A stretch of DNA of 64,000 nt. Origin: Halobacillus mangrovi. Lineage in GTDB: Bacteria > Bacillota > Bacilli > Bacillales > Halobacillaceae. The stretch lies in NCBI RefSeq assembly GCF_002097535.1, contig NZ_CP020772.1, forward strand, positions 3,202,501-3,266,500, in the 5' to 3' direction. The notes below the pieces were generated by a model. It saw only the letters and a list, made by a program, of their open reading frames with translations, did not search any database and was not told where the DNA came from. Positions 46,603-56,632 of the stretch are shown here, one piece after another. Each line of letters opens with the position of its first letter. Position 1 is the stretch's first letter. The translations under genes and the position numbers were made by a program.

Positions 46603-47979
46603 CTATTCATAAAGGTGACTTTTTGCCAACTCCAGTTGGTTAGCTACTTGTTTGAATCCAGTCCCGCCTTCACTGTTTCTTGCAGCAACGACTTGTTCTG
46701 GGGCGAGCTTTTCATAGATATCCTCTTCAAACAGCTCCGAAAATTGCTGGTATTCTCCGATAGATAAATCCAGCAGGTACTTTCCTTCCTCAATGGCATA
46801 GAGCACGATTTTTCCAATCACCTCATGAGCCCGTCGAAAAGGCATTCCTTTTACAGCTAAATAATCCGCGATGTCTGTTGCGTTCGAATAATCTTCTTTC
46901 ACAGCTGTTTTCATCTCGCTTTTCTTCACTTCCATGGAAGCAAGCATCGGGGCGAGTAGGGAAAGAGCTCCTTCTAGTGTATCTACCGTATCGAACATGC
47001 CTTCTTTATCTTCCTGCATATCTTTGTTATACGCGAGCGGCAAGCCTTTCAATAAGGTTAAGAGCCCCATCAGATTGCCGTAGATTCTGCCGGTTTTTCC
47101 GCGCAGCAGTTCAGGAACATCTGGATTTTTCTTCTGCGGCATGATGCTTGAACCTGTACAGAATTCATCATCAAGTTCAATAAAGTTAAATTCCTGACTG
47201 CTCCAAAGAATCAGCTCTTCAGACAGTCGGGAGATGTGCGTAATTAATATAGAAGAAATGGATAAGAATTCGAGAATAAAATCACGGTCGCTCACGGCAT
47301 CCAATGAGTTCGGATATACCTTTTCAAAACCTAAAATATCAGCGGTCATTTGACGATCGATATCATAAGGTGTCCCTGCGAGAGCAGCGGCGCCAAGGGG
47401 AGACCAGTTGATACGCTTCAAGCTGTCTTGAAGACGTTCTTTGTCGCGTTCAAACATCCAGAAATACGCAAGCAAGTGATGCCCGAACGATATTGGCTGC
47501 GCACGCTGTAAATGCGTATAGCCTGGCAGAATCGTCTCTACATTTCCTTCTGCTTGAGACACAAGTGCTTCTTGCACGGCTCCAACTAACTGGATCAATT
47601 CTTCTGTTTTTTCACGCATATATAAGTGCATATCTGTTGCAACCTGGTCATTCCGACTTCTGCCTGTATGAAGTTTCCCGCCGACAGGACCGATTTCTTC
47701 AATCAATAGTTTTTCAATGTTCATATGGATATCTTCATCAGCAACAGAGTATTCCACTTCTTCATTTTCAATCTTCCCCTGGATCGTGTGCAGACCTTTG
47801 ATGATCTGATTCTTTTCTTCATCCGTGATAATGTCGCAATGGCCGAGCATCTCGACATGAGCGAGGCTCCCCTTAATATCCTGGAGAGCCAGCTTTTGAT
47901 CAAAACCGATCGAAGAGGTGTACTCTTCGACCAGCTTATTTGTTGGTTTCGTAAAACGTCCGCCCCATAACTTACTCAT
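46603..47979 (-). CDS. argH: Argininosuccinate lyase
   Basis: A 458-residue enzyme that splits argininosuccinate into arginine and fumarate. The fumarase/aspartase signature [19 protein letters not shown] includes the catalytic Ser; [13 protein letters not shown] and [13 protein letters not shown] are further active-site blocks. The ATG at 47979 overlaps the argG stop by 8 bases. Last step of arginine synthesis, co-expressed with argG under the T-box leader. Confidence 0.96.
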   Translation of the reverse strand: MSKLWGGRFTKPTNKLVEEYTSSIGFDQKLALQDIKGSLAHVEMLGHCDIITDEEKNQIIKGLHTIQGKIENEEVEYSVADEDIHMNIEKLLIEEIGPVGGKLHTGRSRNDQVATDMHLYMREKTEELIQLVGAVQEALVSQAEGNVETILPGYTHLQRAQPISFGHHLLAYFWMFERDKERLQDSLKRINWSPLGAAALAGTPYDIDRQMTADILGFEKVYPNSLDAVSDRDFILEFLSISSILITHISRLSEELILWSSQEFNFIELDDEFCTGSSIMPQKKNPDVPELLRGKTGRIYGNLMGLLTLLKGLPLAYNKDMQEDKEGMFDTVDTLEGALSLLAPMLASMEVKKSEMKTAVKEDYSNATDIADYLAVKGMPFRRAHEVIGKIVLYAIEEGKYLLDLSIGEYQQFSELFEEDIYEKLAPEQVVAARNSEGGTGFKQVANQLELAKSHLYE

Positions 47980-49207
47980 GAGCACTCACCGGCGCTTTTT
48001 CTAATAGCTTCTCTCCTTTATGCACATCGGCATGAACTTTCGTCGGAAGCCCCCAAAGCTTGATAAATCCAACAGCAGCGTTGTGGTCGAATGCATCCTC
48101 TTTGGAATAAGTGGATAACTCTTCGTTGTAAAGGCTGACTGGAGATTTCTTCGCGATCACGTTGTGGTGACCTTTGAACAATTTGACTTTTACCGTTCCT
48201 GTCACAACTTTTTGTGTGGATTCAACGAATGCTGACAATGCCGGCTGCAATGGAGAATACCATAGGCCATCATAGATAATTTTAGACAGCTGCTGGTCAA
48301 CGTTCACTTTGTACTGGGATACTTCACGCGTCAGCGTCAAGAACTCCAGCTCTTTGTGCGCATTGATCAGGATCATAGCTGCTGGGTTTTCATATACCTC
48401 TCTTGATTTGATTCCAACGAGACGATTTTCGGTATGGTCGATACGACCGACACCATGCAACCCACCAAGCTCATTCAGTTTTTCAATTAATGGAACAAGA
48501 TCCATCGGTTCGCCGTTCAGAGCTACAGGCTTTCCTTCTACAAAATCGATATCTATCACTTCAGGTGTATCCGGTGTTTTTTCAATTGGATTCGTCCAGG
48601 CGTACGCAGCTTCTGGCGCTTCCTTCCAAGGATCTTCTAATACACCAGCTTCACAAGCACGTCCCCAGATGTTCGCATCGATGGAGAAAGGATTTTCAAG
48701 ATTGACAGGAACCGGAATTCCTTTTTCTTCTGCATAAACGATTTGCTCATCACGTGTCATACCCCACTCACGTACAGGTGCGATGACTTCAAGGTCCGGG
48801 TTCAGCGCCTGGATGGAAACTTCAAAACGTACCTGATCGTTTCCTTTTCCAGTACATCCATGTGCAACGGCAACGGCCCCTTCCTGTTCAGCCACTTCCA
48901 CTAATAGTTTTGAAATCAAAGGACGAGACAATGCGGAAGATAATGGGTATTTCCCTTCATACAATGCATTCGCTTTTAGGGCTGGCATCAAGTATTCCTC
49001 CGCCAAAAGCTCTTTCGCGTTTACCATGATGGCTTTGATCGCTCCAACGTCCAGCGCTTTTTGACGAATCGTTTCCAAGTCTTTTCCTTCCCCTACATCA
49101 AGTCCAAGGGCAATTACGTCATATCCGTACTTTTCTTGAATCCATTTAATTGAAATGGATGTGTCCAATCCACCTGAATACGCTAATACTACTTTTGGTT
49201 TTGTCAT
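47972..49207 (-). CDS. argG: Argininosuccinate synthase
   Basis: A 411-residue ATP-dependent ligase joining citrulline and aspartate. The PP-loop [12 protein letters not shown] is at residues 9-20; [13 protein letters not shown] and the [12 protein letters not shown] segment are typical. AAGGAGGC lies before the ATG at 49207. First gene of argGH, downstream of a T-box riboswitch. Confidence 0.97.
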   Translation of the reverse strand: MTKPKVVLAYSGGLDTSISIKWIQEKYGYDVIALGLDVGEGKDLETIRQKALDVGAIKAIMVNAKELLAEEYLMPALKANALYEGKYPLSSALSRPLISKLLVEVAEQEGAVAVAHGCTGKGNDQVRFEVSIQALNPDLEVIAPVREWGMTRDEQIVYAEEKGIPVPVNLENPFSIDANIWGRACEAGVLEDPWKEAPEAAYAWTNPIEKTPDTPEVIDIDFVEGKPVALNGEPMDLVPLIEKLNELGGLHGVGRIDHTENRLVGIKSREVYENPAAMILINAHKELEFLTLTREVSQYKVNVDQQLSKIIYDGLWYSPLQPALSAFVESTQKVVTGTVKVKLFKGHHNVIAKKSPVSLYNEELSTYSKEDAFDHNAAVGFIKLWGLPTKVHADVHKGEKLLEKAPVSAHE

Positions 49208-49315
49208 AACAAAATGCCTCCTTATATATTCTCTAACATTTAACTTGTAAATTTGGGCGAGAGCTCCGGGTTGGCTTTGACTTCGAGTGGTTCGGGATTA
49301 CCCTGTCCTTAAACG

Positions 49316-49356
49316 ATAAAAATCCGCCTCCTACCTAATGGGTAAGAGACGGATTT
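49316..49356 (-). terminator. T-box leader terminator
   Basis: The complement has AAATCCGTCTCTTACC-CATTA-GGTAGGAGGCGGATTT followed by TTA. It is mutually exclusive with the antiterminator formed by the T-box sequence upstream. Confidence 0.85.
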
Positions 49357-49556
49357 GTTAATTAAATATCCGCGGTGCCACTCTCATTGTCTATCAATCT
49401 AGACCAACTCGATACTGATAACGGGAGCTCCCGGTTCAAGCTACTTTGATTCACTGAACTTCTCTGAAGTGCGTTTCCGCATGAACTCATCATCAGGCTT
49501 CCACCAAATCCTGACTCGCTGTAGGATCTCACTCATACGTACTTTCTTCGTCGTCG
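49316..49556 (-). promoter_or_regulatory. T-box riboswitch of argGH
   Basis: The complement carries the T-box core AGAGTGGCACCGCGG (49370-49384), which pairs with the tRNA acceptor end and directs antitermination. Upstream is a stem I with the distal GGATTTGGTGGAAGCC segment (about 49497-49512). The specifier triplet is not certain; a CGC (Arg) triplet at 49471-49473 is in a plausible place on the 3' side of stem I, fitting arginine-responsive control. Confidence 0.9.
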
Positions 49557-49683
49557 AATGTATTTTTATTATTAATTGTTTATAATTATACAAAATATAC
49601 AGAGGAAGTCAACAAGGAAATCTAAAAAACTTTTATTTTTATTTTGTGAGATTTACTCACATTTAACGAGGTTCTGCATATAG

Positions 49684-49719
49684 AAAAGGGCAGCTCCACA
49701 AATAGGACAGCTGCACCTT
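49684..49719 (-). terminator. Terminator of the lactate permease gene
   Basis: The complement has GGTGCAGCT-(loop)-AGCTGCCC followed by TTTT. Confidence 0.75.
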
Positions 49720-49738
49720 ATCGAATGTAATATTCATT

Positions 49739-51391
49739 TTATAAGATATAGATGACGAGTGTTCCCAGTAAGCCAGCCATCGTAACGTAAAACAGCATAG
49801 GGATCAGCGTCAGGCGAATGATCGTTCCTTCTTTTCCAACCATATTTACAACTGAGGCTGCCGCAACAACATTCAATATGCACACCATGTTCCCTGCGTT
49901 AGAGCCTAGCACCTGCAGAGCGACGACCTGCTGAGCATTTATACTGATTTGATCGGCGACACTGAATTGAAACAGTGAAAACATCATGTTGCTGAAGGTG
50001 GCACTGCCAGAAATGAAGGATCCGAGTGCACCGATAATGGGGGCAACGAGCGGCCAGGCTCCACCGACACCTTCAGAAACCATTATGGCGAGCTCCATTG
50101 GCATACTGAGCAAGTCCGCTCCATTCACGCCAGAGTTGATGAAGATTCGAACCATTGGTACTGCCGTTCCAAGGGCGATCACACTTCCCGCCATGGCCTT
50201 GGCAGATGTTTTGAACGTCGTCATGACTTCTTCCTTGTTCATTCTGTGATAAAAAATGGTAATTAGAATTGCAGCAAGAAAAATCGTCCCAGGCAAATAA
50301 AGCGGATCAAAGGAAGTAGAAATATTGGTTCCTAAAATCGTTTCCCAGCGGACTTTAACAGACAACAGCAGTTCTTTGATCGGGAGCACATTCAATCGTG
50401 TCAATACGAGAAGGGCGGCAACAATTACATAAGGCACCCATGCTTTATATAGAGGCATCCGCTGAATAGCCGCACTTGCTTCGTTTGCCATCTCCTCTTT
50501 TTCGCTATCCCCAAAATCCCACGGTTCTTCAGGGAGCAGAAATCCTTTCATTGCAGCTGGCACGACAATCGCCAGGCCGACAAGTCCGCCAATGATAGAC
50601 GGAAACTCTGGTCCGAGAAACGTCGCTACGATAAACGCTGGAATAGTGAAACTCACGCCGGCAAACAGGGAGAATTTCCATAAGGCCAATCCTTCTTTAA
50701 AGGAACGATTTTTCCCGAACAATTTTGTCAGCATAAGAACGAGTACAAGCGGAATAAAACTTCCGATAAAAAGATCAATCATGACCGCAGATTGAGCTAC
50801 ACCTTGAATGTACTCCCCCATAGGCTGGGTTCCAAGCACCTGTTGTACTTCGGGTGCAATATCTGCTCCCTGACGCAACCCCTGATCGACACCGACAATC
50901 AATGGCGTTCCTACAGCACCAAAGGATACGGCACTGCTATCTGCAATTAAAGCGAGAGAGACAGCGGCAAGCGGCGGAAAACCGAGCGTCAATAAAAGTG
51001 GAGCCGCAATTGCAGCCGGGGTCCCAAAACCTGCTGCTCCTTCAATAAATGATCCGAACAGCCAGGCAATGATGATCAGTTGAACCCTTCGGTCTGCGGT
51101 GATTCCTGAGAATCCGCTCCGAATCGTTTCAAGCGCACCACTATTTTTCAATGTATTCAATAAAAGTATCGCTCCAAATACAATCCAAAGGATAGAGATT
51201 GCGATCATTCCGCCTTCAAGAGAAGCGGCCGCAACTCTAATCATAGGTACTTTCCATACCGTCACAGCCAACACGGCTACGATGGCCAAGCTAATCGGCA
51301 TGGCCTTTACTGCCGGCAAACGGAAGAGAACTAATAATATAAAAACGGCTAACACCGGCATAAGAGCAGTCAATAGTTCCATAACATTCAC
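49739..51391 (-). CDS. lctP: L-lactate permease (LctP/LutP family)
   Basis: A 550-residue integral membrane protein of the lactate permease family with about 13 hydrophobic segments. Conserved blocks are [22 protein letters not shown] (in two pieces, residues about 105-126), [10 protein letters not shown] and [22 protein letters not shown]. It carries lactate or glycolate with protons. The GTG at 51391 is best spaced from GGGGTGAT; the ATG at 51382 is an alternative. No lut genes are nearby. Single-gene unit. Confidence 0.93.
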   Translation of the reverse strand: MNVMELLTALMPVLAVFILLVLFRLPAVKAMPISLAIVAVLAVTVWKVPMIRVAAASLEGGMIAISILWIVFGAILLLNTLKNSGALETIRSGFSGITADRRVQLIIIAWLFGSFIEGAAGFGTPAAIAAPLLLTLGFPPLAAVSLALIADSSAVSFGAVGTPLIVGVDQGLRQGADIAPEVQQVLGTQPMGEYIQGVAQSAVMIDLFIGSFIPLVLVLMLTKLFGKNRSFKEGLALWKFSLFAGVSFTIPAFIVATFLGPEFPSIIGGLVGLAIVVPAAMKGFLLPEEPWDFGDSEKEEMANEASAAIQRMPLYKAWVPYVIVAALLVLTRLNVLPIKELLLSVKVRWETILGTNISTSFDPLYLPGTIFLAAILITIFYHRMNKEEVMTTFKTSAKAMAGSVIALGTAVPMVRIFINSGVNGADLLSMPMELAIMVSEGVGGAWPLVAPIIGALGSFISGSATFSNMMFSLFQFSVADQISINAQQVVALQVLGSNAGNMVCILNVVAAASVVNMVGKEGTIIRLTLIPMLFYVTMAGLLGTLVIYIL

Positions 51392-51701
51392 AGGATCACC
51401 CCACATTTCTTGTTACTTTCATTATACGGGAAATGGTGATGAATTTGGTGTCTAATTTGTGAAATATTTCACAATATAATCTTCTTCATTTTCATTAGAG
51501 ATGCTGCAAGGGCTATTAAGATTAACCAGGAGCTTCATGACATATAACAGATTTCTACTGAGTAAAATAATAATGATTAAGATTGACTCCTTGACACGCT
51601 CTTTTTTGTAACCTTGGATTTTCTTTTCACTAGAACCATGTTAGACTAAAGGGTGGTTAAAATAAGTTGAATAATAGAATACAAGTCCGCACCAATGCGG
51701 G
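51392..51701. other. Intergenic region between lctP and the preQ1 riboswitch
   Basis: About 310 bases holding the divergent promoters of lctP and queCDE. TTGACA at 51593-51598 is a possible -35 and TAGACT near 51643 a possible -10, but their spacing does not pair them. No gene or other element seen. Confidence 0.5.
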
Positions 51702-51773
51702 AGAGGTTCTAGCGACACCCTCTATAAAAAACTAAGGATGGAACTATACCTTGCCTTAGGTATGGTTTTTTTA
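51702..51773 (+). promoter_or_regulatory. PreQ1-I riboswitch with terminator
   Basis: The aptamer AGAGGTTCTAGCGACACCCT, then CTATAAAAAACTAAGG (51702-51737), is almost identical to the B. subtilis queC preQ1-I aptamer: P1 AGAGG/CCTCT, the loop cytosine that pairs with preQ1, and the A-rich tail forming the pseudoknot. The expression platform is the hairpin AACTATACC-TTGCCTTA-GGTATGGT plus T run at 51742-51773. Ligand binding should stop transcription of queCDE. Confidence 0.95.
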
Positions 51774-51828
51774 ATGGTTTTCGGGTGTGTAGAATTCTCT
51801 TTTTCTAGATTGAAAGGAGAATTTTTTT

Positions 51829-52497
51829 ATGGAAAAAAATAATAAAGCTGTCGTTGTATTCAGCGGCGGACAAGATAGTACGACCTGTTTATTCTGGGCG
51901 TTAAAAAAGTTCGACCATGTGGAGGTCGTTACGTTTGATTATAACCAGCGCCATAAAGAAGAAATTGAAGTGGCAAAAGAAATTGCCGGGGACTTAAATG
52001 TAAAACACCATGTTATCGATATGTCGCTTTTAAATCAGCTGGCCCCGAATGCGTTAACGCGCGATGATATCGAAGTAAAAGCCGGGGAAAATGGAGAACT
52101 TCCTTCCACATTTGTTCCAGGACGTAACTTATTGTTCTTATCTTTTGCGACGATTATCGCGAACCAAATTGGGGCGAAGCATGTGGTAACGGGAGTTTGT
52201 GAAACTGACTTTAGCGGATATCCAGATTGCCGCGATGTTTTTGTGAAATCCCTGAACGTTACATTGAATCTATCGATGGATGACCAATTCGTTATCCATA
52301 CGCCATTGATGTGGCTCGATAAAGCTGAAACATGGGAAATGGCTGATGAACTGGATGCCTTCACTTACGTCCGTGAGAAAACACTTACGTGCTACAACGG
52401 AGTACGAGGCGATGGTTGCGGCGAATGTCCGGCATGCAACCTGCGTCTGAACGGGCTTGAGACTTACCTAGAAAAACGTGAAGAGGTGGCAAAATAA
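51829..52497 (+). CDS. queC: 7-cyano-7-deazaguanine synthase
   Basis: A 222-residue PP-loop ligase that turns CDG into preQ0. ATP motif [11 protein letters not shown]-terminal zinc site [19 protein letters not shown] (four Cys). GAAAGGAG precedes the ATG. Head of queCDE; its last base overlaps the ATG of queD. Confidence 0.96.
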   Translation: MEKNNKAVVVFSGGQDSTTCLFWALKKFDHVEVVTFDYNQRHKEEIEVAKEIAGDLNVKHHVIDMSLLNQLAPNALTRDDIEVKAGENGELPSTFVPGRNLLFLSFATIIANQIGAKHVVTGVCETDFSGYPDCRDVFVKSLNVTLNLSMDDQFVIHTPLMWLDKAETWEMADELDAFTYVREKTLTCYNGVRGDGCGECPACNLRLNGLETYLEKREEVAK

Positions 52498-52964
52498 TGT
52501 ACGGATTCACCATTGTAGAGAACCTGCAGAAAATAGATGAGGATATCAAACGCCACGAGCTGAAATATCACAAGAAACGCGTAATGGTCAGCAAAGAATT
52601 CACTTTTGATGCGGCCCACCATTTGCACTGTTATGAAGGAAAATGTAAGAACCTGCATGGACACACTTATCGCGTCGTCTTCGGGATCAGCGGATTTACG
52701 GACGACATTGGAATTGTGATGGACTTTGGCGATATCAAGGAGATTTGGAAAGAACAAATCGAAGTTCATTTGGATCACCGCTACCTCAATGACACGCTGC
52801 CAAACATGAATACAACCGCTGAGAATATGGTCGTGTGGATCTATGAAAAGATGGAAAAAGCGTTAAGCACCCATCCTCAAGATTGCCGGGTAGAGTTCGT
52901 CAAACTCTATGAAACTCCTACGAGTTATGCAGAAGCTAGACGGGAGTGGATGACTCATGAATAA
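52497..52964 (+). CDS. queD: 6-carboxy-5,6,7,8-tetrahydropterin synthase
   Basis: A 155-residue PTPS-family enzyme that converts dihydroneopterin triphosphate to 6-carboxytetrahydropterin. Zinc His residues are in FDAAHHLHCYEGKCKNLHGHTYRV (two parts), the catalytic Cys is in GKCKNLHGH, and a later block is LDHRYLND. It has an N-terminal helical extension of about 30 residues before the PTPS fold. Start overlaps queC; end overlaps queE by 8 bases. Confidence 0.94.
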   Translation: MYGFTIVENLQKIDEDIKRHELKYHKKRVMVSKEFTFDAAHHLHCYEGKCKNLHGHTYRVVFGISGFTDDIGIVMDFGDIKEIWKEQIEVHLDHRYLNDTLPNMNTTAENMVVWIYEKMEKALSTHPQDCRVEFVKLYETPTSYAEARREWMTHE

Positions 52965-53685
52965 GTTCCCGGTCTTAGAGATTTTCGGACCAACCATCCA
53001 GGGTGAAGGCATGGTCGTCGGCCGGAAAACGATGTTTGTACGTACAGCTGGCTGTGACTATAGCTGCGCCTGGTGTGACTCTGCATTTACATGGGACGGA
53101 AGCGCAAAGGATGAAATTGAGCGGCTGACGGCTGACGAGATCATTGCACGCCTCAAAGATGAAGGCGGCGACAAGTTCGATCATGTCACGGTCTCTGGCG
53201 GGAACCCTGCCCTGCTGAAACATTTGCACGAACTGATTGATCCACTCCATGAGCAAGGCATTGAAGTGGCACTAGAAACTCAAGGAAGCCGTTGGCAGGA
53301 TTGGTTTACGTCGATTGATGACCTGACCATTTCTCCAAAGCCACCCAGTTCGAAAATGAACACGAACTGGATCGTCCTGGATGAGATTGTGGCACGTCTA
53401 AAGGAAAATGGCAGACTGTCCAATTTGAGTTTGAAAGTCGTTATCTTTAATGACGAAGATTTAACCTATGCGGAAGAAGTCCATGAACGCTACCCTGACG
53501 TTCCGTTCTTCCTGCAGGTCGGAAATGACGACTTAGAAGAAGAAAAATCTTCGAATCTAGCCAGTCACCTCCTCGATCAATATGAATGGCTGATTGATCA
53601 AGTGGTAGACTCAGAGAAATTAAACCATGTCCGCGTCCTCCCCCAGGTCCACGCACTCGTCTGGGGCAACAAACGCGGCGTGTAA
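52957..53685 (+). CDS. queE: 7-carboxy-7-deazaguanine synthase
   Basis: A 242-residue radical SAM enzyme that contracts the pterin ring to CDG. The 4Fe-4S motif is CDYSCAWC (CxxxCxxC); EIFGPTIQGEGMVVGRKT is the usual N terminus, and VSGGNPALL is a SAM-binding GGE-like motif. Third gene of the operon; transcription ends at the 33-bp palindrome. QueF (preQ0 to preQ1) is not encoded here. Confidence 0.95.
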   Translation: MNKFPVLEIFGPTIQGEGMVVGRKTMFVRTAGCDYSCAWCDSAFTWDGSAKDEIERLTADEIIARLKDEGGDKFDHVTVSGGNPALLKHLHELIDPLHEQGIEVALETQGSRWQDWFTSIDDLTISPKPPSSKMNTNWIVLDEIVARLKENGRLSNLSLKVVIFNDEDLTYAEEVHERYPDVPFFLQVGNDDLEEEKSSNLASHLLDQYEWLIDQVVDSEKLNHVRVLPQVHALVWGNKRGV

Positions 53686-53721
53686 TTGCAGGGATTTCCA
53701 TCACATTAACTAACATTAATT

Positions 53722-53765
53722 ACCACCTCAGGTCATCCAGAATCTGGATGACCTGAGGTGGTTTT
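53722..53765 (+). terminator. Terminator of queCDE, copy 2 of the 33-bp palindrome
   Basis: 53726-53758 is identical to 8585-8617 (arms CCTCAGGTCATCCAG / CTGGATGACCTGAGG, loop AAT). Here the arms extend by ACCA/TGGT and are followed by TTTTA, a good intrinsic terminator. Confidence 0.88.
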
Positions 53766-53777
53766 ATATTCCAATTA

Positions 53778-53807
53778 AAAAAGGTGCCTGAGTAGAGGCA
53801 CCTAAAA
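53778..53807 (-). terminator. Terminator of yqaE
   Basis: The complement has AGGTGCCTCT-ACTC-AGGCACCT followed by TTTTTTAATT. Confidence 0.85.
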
Positions 53808-53814
53808 TTCTTCT

Positions 53815-53982
53815 TTACCTTATTTTCTTTTTATCGTAGTGGTCTTTTACTACAACGGCTGCGTGTACGGCTCCTGGTACATAAAAGATCAAGGTCAGGA
53901 TTAAGTTTAATAGAGCTTTCATTGGCTTTCCTGTAAGTAATACTGCAAGTGGTGGAAGAAAAATAACTAAAATATACAACAT
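53815..53982 (-). CDS. yqaE: YqaE/Pmp3 family membrane protein
   Basis: A 55-residue protein with two membrane helices: MLYILVIFLPPLAVLLTGKP, then ALLNLILTLIFYVPGAVHA and a basic tail. This is the UPF0057/Pmp3 signature (LPPLAV, PG..HA). Homologues are linked to membrane potential and salt stress in yeast and plants, which would suit a halophile, but the role here is inferred. AAAGGAGCG precedes the ATG. Confidence 0.9.
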   Translation of the reverse strand: MLYILVIFLPPLAVLLTGKPMKALLNLILTLIFYVPGAVHAAVVVKDHYDKKKIR

Positions 53983-54041
53983 AACCTAGTCGCTCCTTTA
54001 TTGTGTCTGTCTATTTATTCATACCCTATTAGAGCTATAAC

Positions 54042-54734
54042 TTAACTCATTTTTCTGCGGCGCTGGTTCCAAAGTGTAATTTCAAGAGCTGCTATACAAG
54101 TGGCGAGCCAGGCAAGCCCGAATAAAAAGCCAGCAATGATGTCCGTAAAATAATGGACACCAAGATACACACGACTCAAACCTACAGCAAGAATCAACAG
54201 ACCTAGTAAGCAATTAACCAGCCACTTCCATCCTTTTTTCAACGGACTAATGACAATTAAATAAATGATAAAGCCGTAAAACACCATCGATCCAGTAGAA
54301 TGTCCACTTGGAAAACTGAATCCAGTTCCATCATATTCGGCTAACACTTCTGGACGCTGTCGTTCAAAAATCAGCTTCAACATCTTGGTCAGCGCACTAA
54401 TTCCGATCATATTTACCGCAAAGTAAATGCCTACCCAGCGGCTGAAGGGAGAAAAGAACAGCAGATACACGACCAAAACAATAGATATCATTGTTATCCA
54501 AATCACCGATCCTGCTTCTGTGATCCATCCCCACGTCTGATCCAGCCATGGTGTAGTGATCGCCGTAACAAAATCAATGGCTGCTTGATCGATTCGGAGT
54601 TTTTCTTCTTCTAATACTTCTGCTGCCAATTCAAAGAAAAAGTAAAAAGCACCGCCAATTAAAATGAAGCCTGCTACTATGATGGCGATGGAAGCTTTAG
54701 AAAGATCTGATACCTTTGTTCCTGAAAACAACAT
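54042..54734 (-). CDS. PAP2 family phosphatase
   Basis: A 230-residue membrane phosphatase with six hydrophobic segments and the three acid phosphatase motifs KLIFERQRP, FPSGHS and SRVYLGVHYFTD. It probably dephosphorylates a lipid such as undecaprenyl pyrophosphate or phosphatidylglycerol phosphate. The start at 54734 lies behind GAGGTGG. Apparently a single-gene unit. Confidence 0.9.
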   Translation of the reverse strand: MLFSGTKVSDLSKASIAIIVAGFILIGGAFYFFFELAAEVLEEEKLRIDQAAIDFVTAITTPWLDQTWGWITEAGSVIWITMISIVLVVYLLFFSPFSRWVGIYFAVNMIGISALTKMLKLIFERQRPEVLAEYDGTGFSFPSGHSTGSMVFYGFIIYLIVISPLKKGWKWLVNCLLGLLILAVGLSRVYLGVHYFTDIIAGFLFGLAWLATCIAALEITLWNQRRRKMS

Positions 54735-54825
54735 CTTCGATCCACCTCTGTTCGTTATTCACTTTATATTCCCTTCCCTGCTTAAACCCTTACAAAACGG
54801 ATACAGGAACACCAGTTCAATAAAA

Positions 54826-54853
54826 AAAGCCCTCTTTAAAAGGACTTTCAAAA
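54826..54853 (-). terminator. Terminator of the BASS transporter gene
   Basis: The complement has AAGTCCTTTT-AAAGAGGGCTT followed by TTTTTT. The stem is imperfect. Confidence 0.55.
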
Positions 54854-54856
54854 CGT

Positions 54857-55816
54857 TTATCCTTCTGCCTCTGCTTTTCTCTTAGAAAAACGATGGGCAA
54901 ATATTTTACCGGTAAAAGAGGCCAGCACTTGCTGAAATAACATCCCTACTATGATAGGCACAGCCACAGGCGGCGGGAAATAAGCAATAGCAATCACCGC
55001 TCCCCCACTGATATTCCGCATTCCGCTGTTATAAGTAAGTGAAATAACACTTTCCTCATCGAGTTTAAGCAATTTACCTGTTAAGAACCCGATGAAGTAA
55101 GCAGTCATTGCTATTAGGCATACCACAACGGCAACCAATACGAGTTTGGCGTTTATGTTTTTAAAGTAGGGAGCGACTGCTGAACTATTAATTGTCACTA
55201 CAGCCCCAATTCCGAGCTTCGTAAGAGGAGCCAGATTCGCCTCAAGCCGCTGGGTCACTTCTTTTTTGGCAAACTGATTAACCGCCATCGCGACCAAGGA
55301 AGGAATGACAATCATCCATAAGAGTCCCGTCATAATCTCCTGCACGTTCATCTCCACTGCATTTCCGACAAACACCTTCATCATTAAAGGGACAGCTAAC
55401 GGTGAAATGAATGTATCGACAAGAATAATAGATAAAGTGAGAACGACATTTCCTTTATAAATGGAGACCCAGATTAAAGACGTAATCCCTGTAGGAATCA
55501 CAAACGAAAGGACAAGTCCGATGGTGGAATAGGTATCGTCGGCAAAGACAATGGATCCGACACCGAGCGCAATGAGAGGCATAACGAAGTGAAGCACACC
55601 AATACAAGCAAGCATTCCGACCGGATGTCTAATCACTTTTTTCAAATCGGTAAAATTTGAACCCAGACTTCCAGTGAAGGTCATTACAGCAAATATCCAA
55701 GGCACTAGAAATACAAATGATTCGAACCAATCCGAAAACACAACACCAATCACAACGGCACTGGGAGTAAGATAAGGCATGATTTTCTGTAAAAATCGAT
55801 TGAAGGCTTGAATCAC
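54857..55816 (-). CDS. Bile acid:sodium symporter family transporter
   Basis: A 319-residue protein with about ten hydrophobic segments, matching the BASS/SBF family: GSLGSNFTDLKKVIRHP, SFVIPTGITSLIWVSIYKGN and the sodium-site region TYNSGMRNISGGAVIA. It probably moves a carboxylate with sodium; substrate unknown. The GTG start at 55816 is 9 bases behind AAGGGAG; the longer frame to 55864 has no site. Confidence 0.86.
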   Translation of the reverse strand: MIQAFNRFLQKIMPYLTPSAVVIGVVFSDWFESFVFLVPWIFAVMTFTGSLGSNFTDLKKVIRHPVGMLACIGVLHFVMPLIALGVGSIVFADDTYSTIGLVLSFVIPTGITSLIWVSIYKGNVVLTLSIILVDTFISPLAVPLMMKVFVGNAVEMNVQEIMTGLLWMIVIPSLVAMAVNQFAKKEVTQRLEANLAPLTKLGIGAVVTINSSAVAPYFKNINAKLVLVAVVVCLIAMTAYFIGFLTGKLLKLDEESVISLTYNSGMRNISGGAVIAIAYFPPPVAVPIIVGMLFQQVLASFTGKIFAHRFSKRKAEAEG

Positions 55817-55947
55817 AAAGAAAGACTCCCTTATGTAAGAAGTTCTTCTATTATAACGCTTCACATATTGGACGCCAGTAATTCTTATCCCGGATTTCTA
55901 CGCTTATCTTTCATTCATTCTGAAATTACGGTCTGTAACTATACAAA

Positions 55948-56502
55948 CTAGAAAAAGATCATGGCCCCCGCAATAATCACCGCTCCCCCTGCCATGACAA
56001 GTAGAGCTCCTCCTACACCTCTTACAGCCATATCCCTGCTGAAATTTTTCAAGTCTTCCTTATTAGACCGGTCAATTTTTCTAATTCGTAATAGGAAACC
56101 AATGTTCACTCCAATCACAGACCCTATATAATTCCCAATAGTTGGATGATACTTGGAAGGAAGGGGAATAAAGAAAGCCATTAACAATAAAAGAACAGCA
56201 AACACCAGCAATGAAATCATGCCTATTTTCAACTGTTTGTTCCACTGCTTTTCCCCTATTTTCTCACGCTCATATCTTTGGACTTGTCGATTGATTTTGA
56301 GACCGATGATTTTTCCTGTTCGCCACTGATAATATTGCATGCCTACAATGACTACGACAGCTACAACGACTCCTAAAAGCAGCCACTTAGGAGGCAGGTT
56401 CAAACGAAGATATCCCTCAAATCCTGCTAACAATACAATAAGAAAGGCATTTAAACCCCCCCATTGCTTCCACCGTAACTTCTTTACTTCAGATTTATCC
56501 AA
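55948..56502 (-). CDS. Unrecognised membrane protein, five segments
   Basis: A 184-residue protein not assigned to a family. Hydrophobic segments at about residues 17-35, 42-60, 95-115, 123-140 and 160-182, with a basic loop (QYYQWRTGKIIGLKINRQVQ) and a Gly-rich last segment (GVGGALLVMAGGAVIIAG). The TTG start at 56502 is well placed behind GGGGTGGGAG; an ATG at 56532 is possible. Divergent from the PLD-like gene. Confidence 0.7.
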   Translation of the reverse strand: MDKSEVKKLRWKQWGGLNAFLIVLLAGFEGYLRLNLPPKWLLLGVVVAVVVIVGMQYYQWRTGKIIGLKINRQVQRYEREKIGEKQWNKQLKIGMISLLVFAVLLLLMAFFIPLPSKYHPTIGNYIGSVIGVNIGFLLRIRKIDRSNKEDLKNFSRDMAVRGVGGALLVMAGGAVIIAGAMIFF

Positions 56503-56632
56503 ACTCCCACCCCTTTTTCCAGTAACTAACATGTACTAGGTAAATTACCCCACCCACCCTTTCGAAAACCTCTCTCTTGAATAGGACAATTTAGTCCGTA
56601 CATAGGAATAGGTAAGGACAGGAGGATGACCT

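Noticed and set aside
51560..51600. A Fur box near AATAATAATGATTAAGATT
   Set aside because: Too many mismatches to the 7-1-7 consensus in AT-rich sequence, and the flanking genes are not iron-related.
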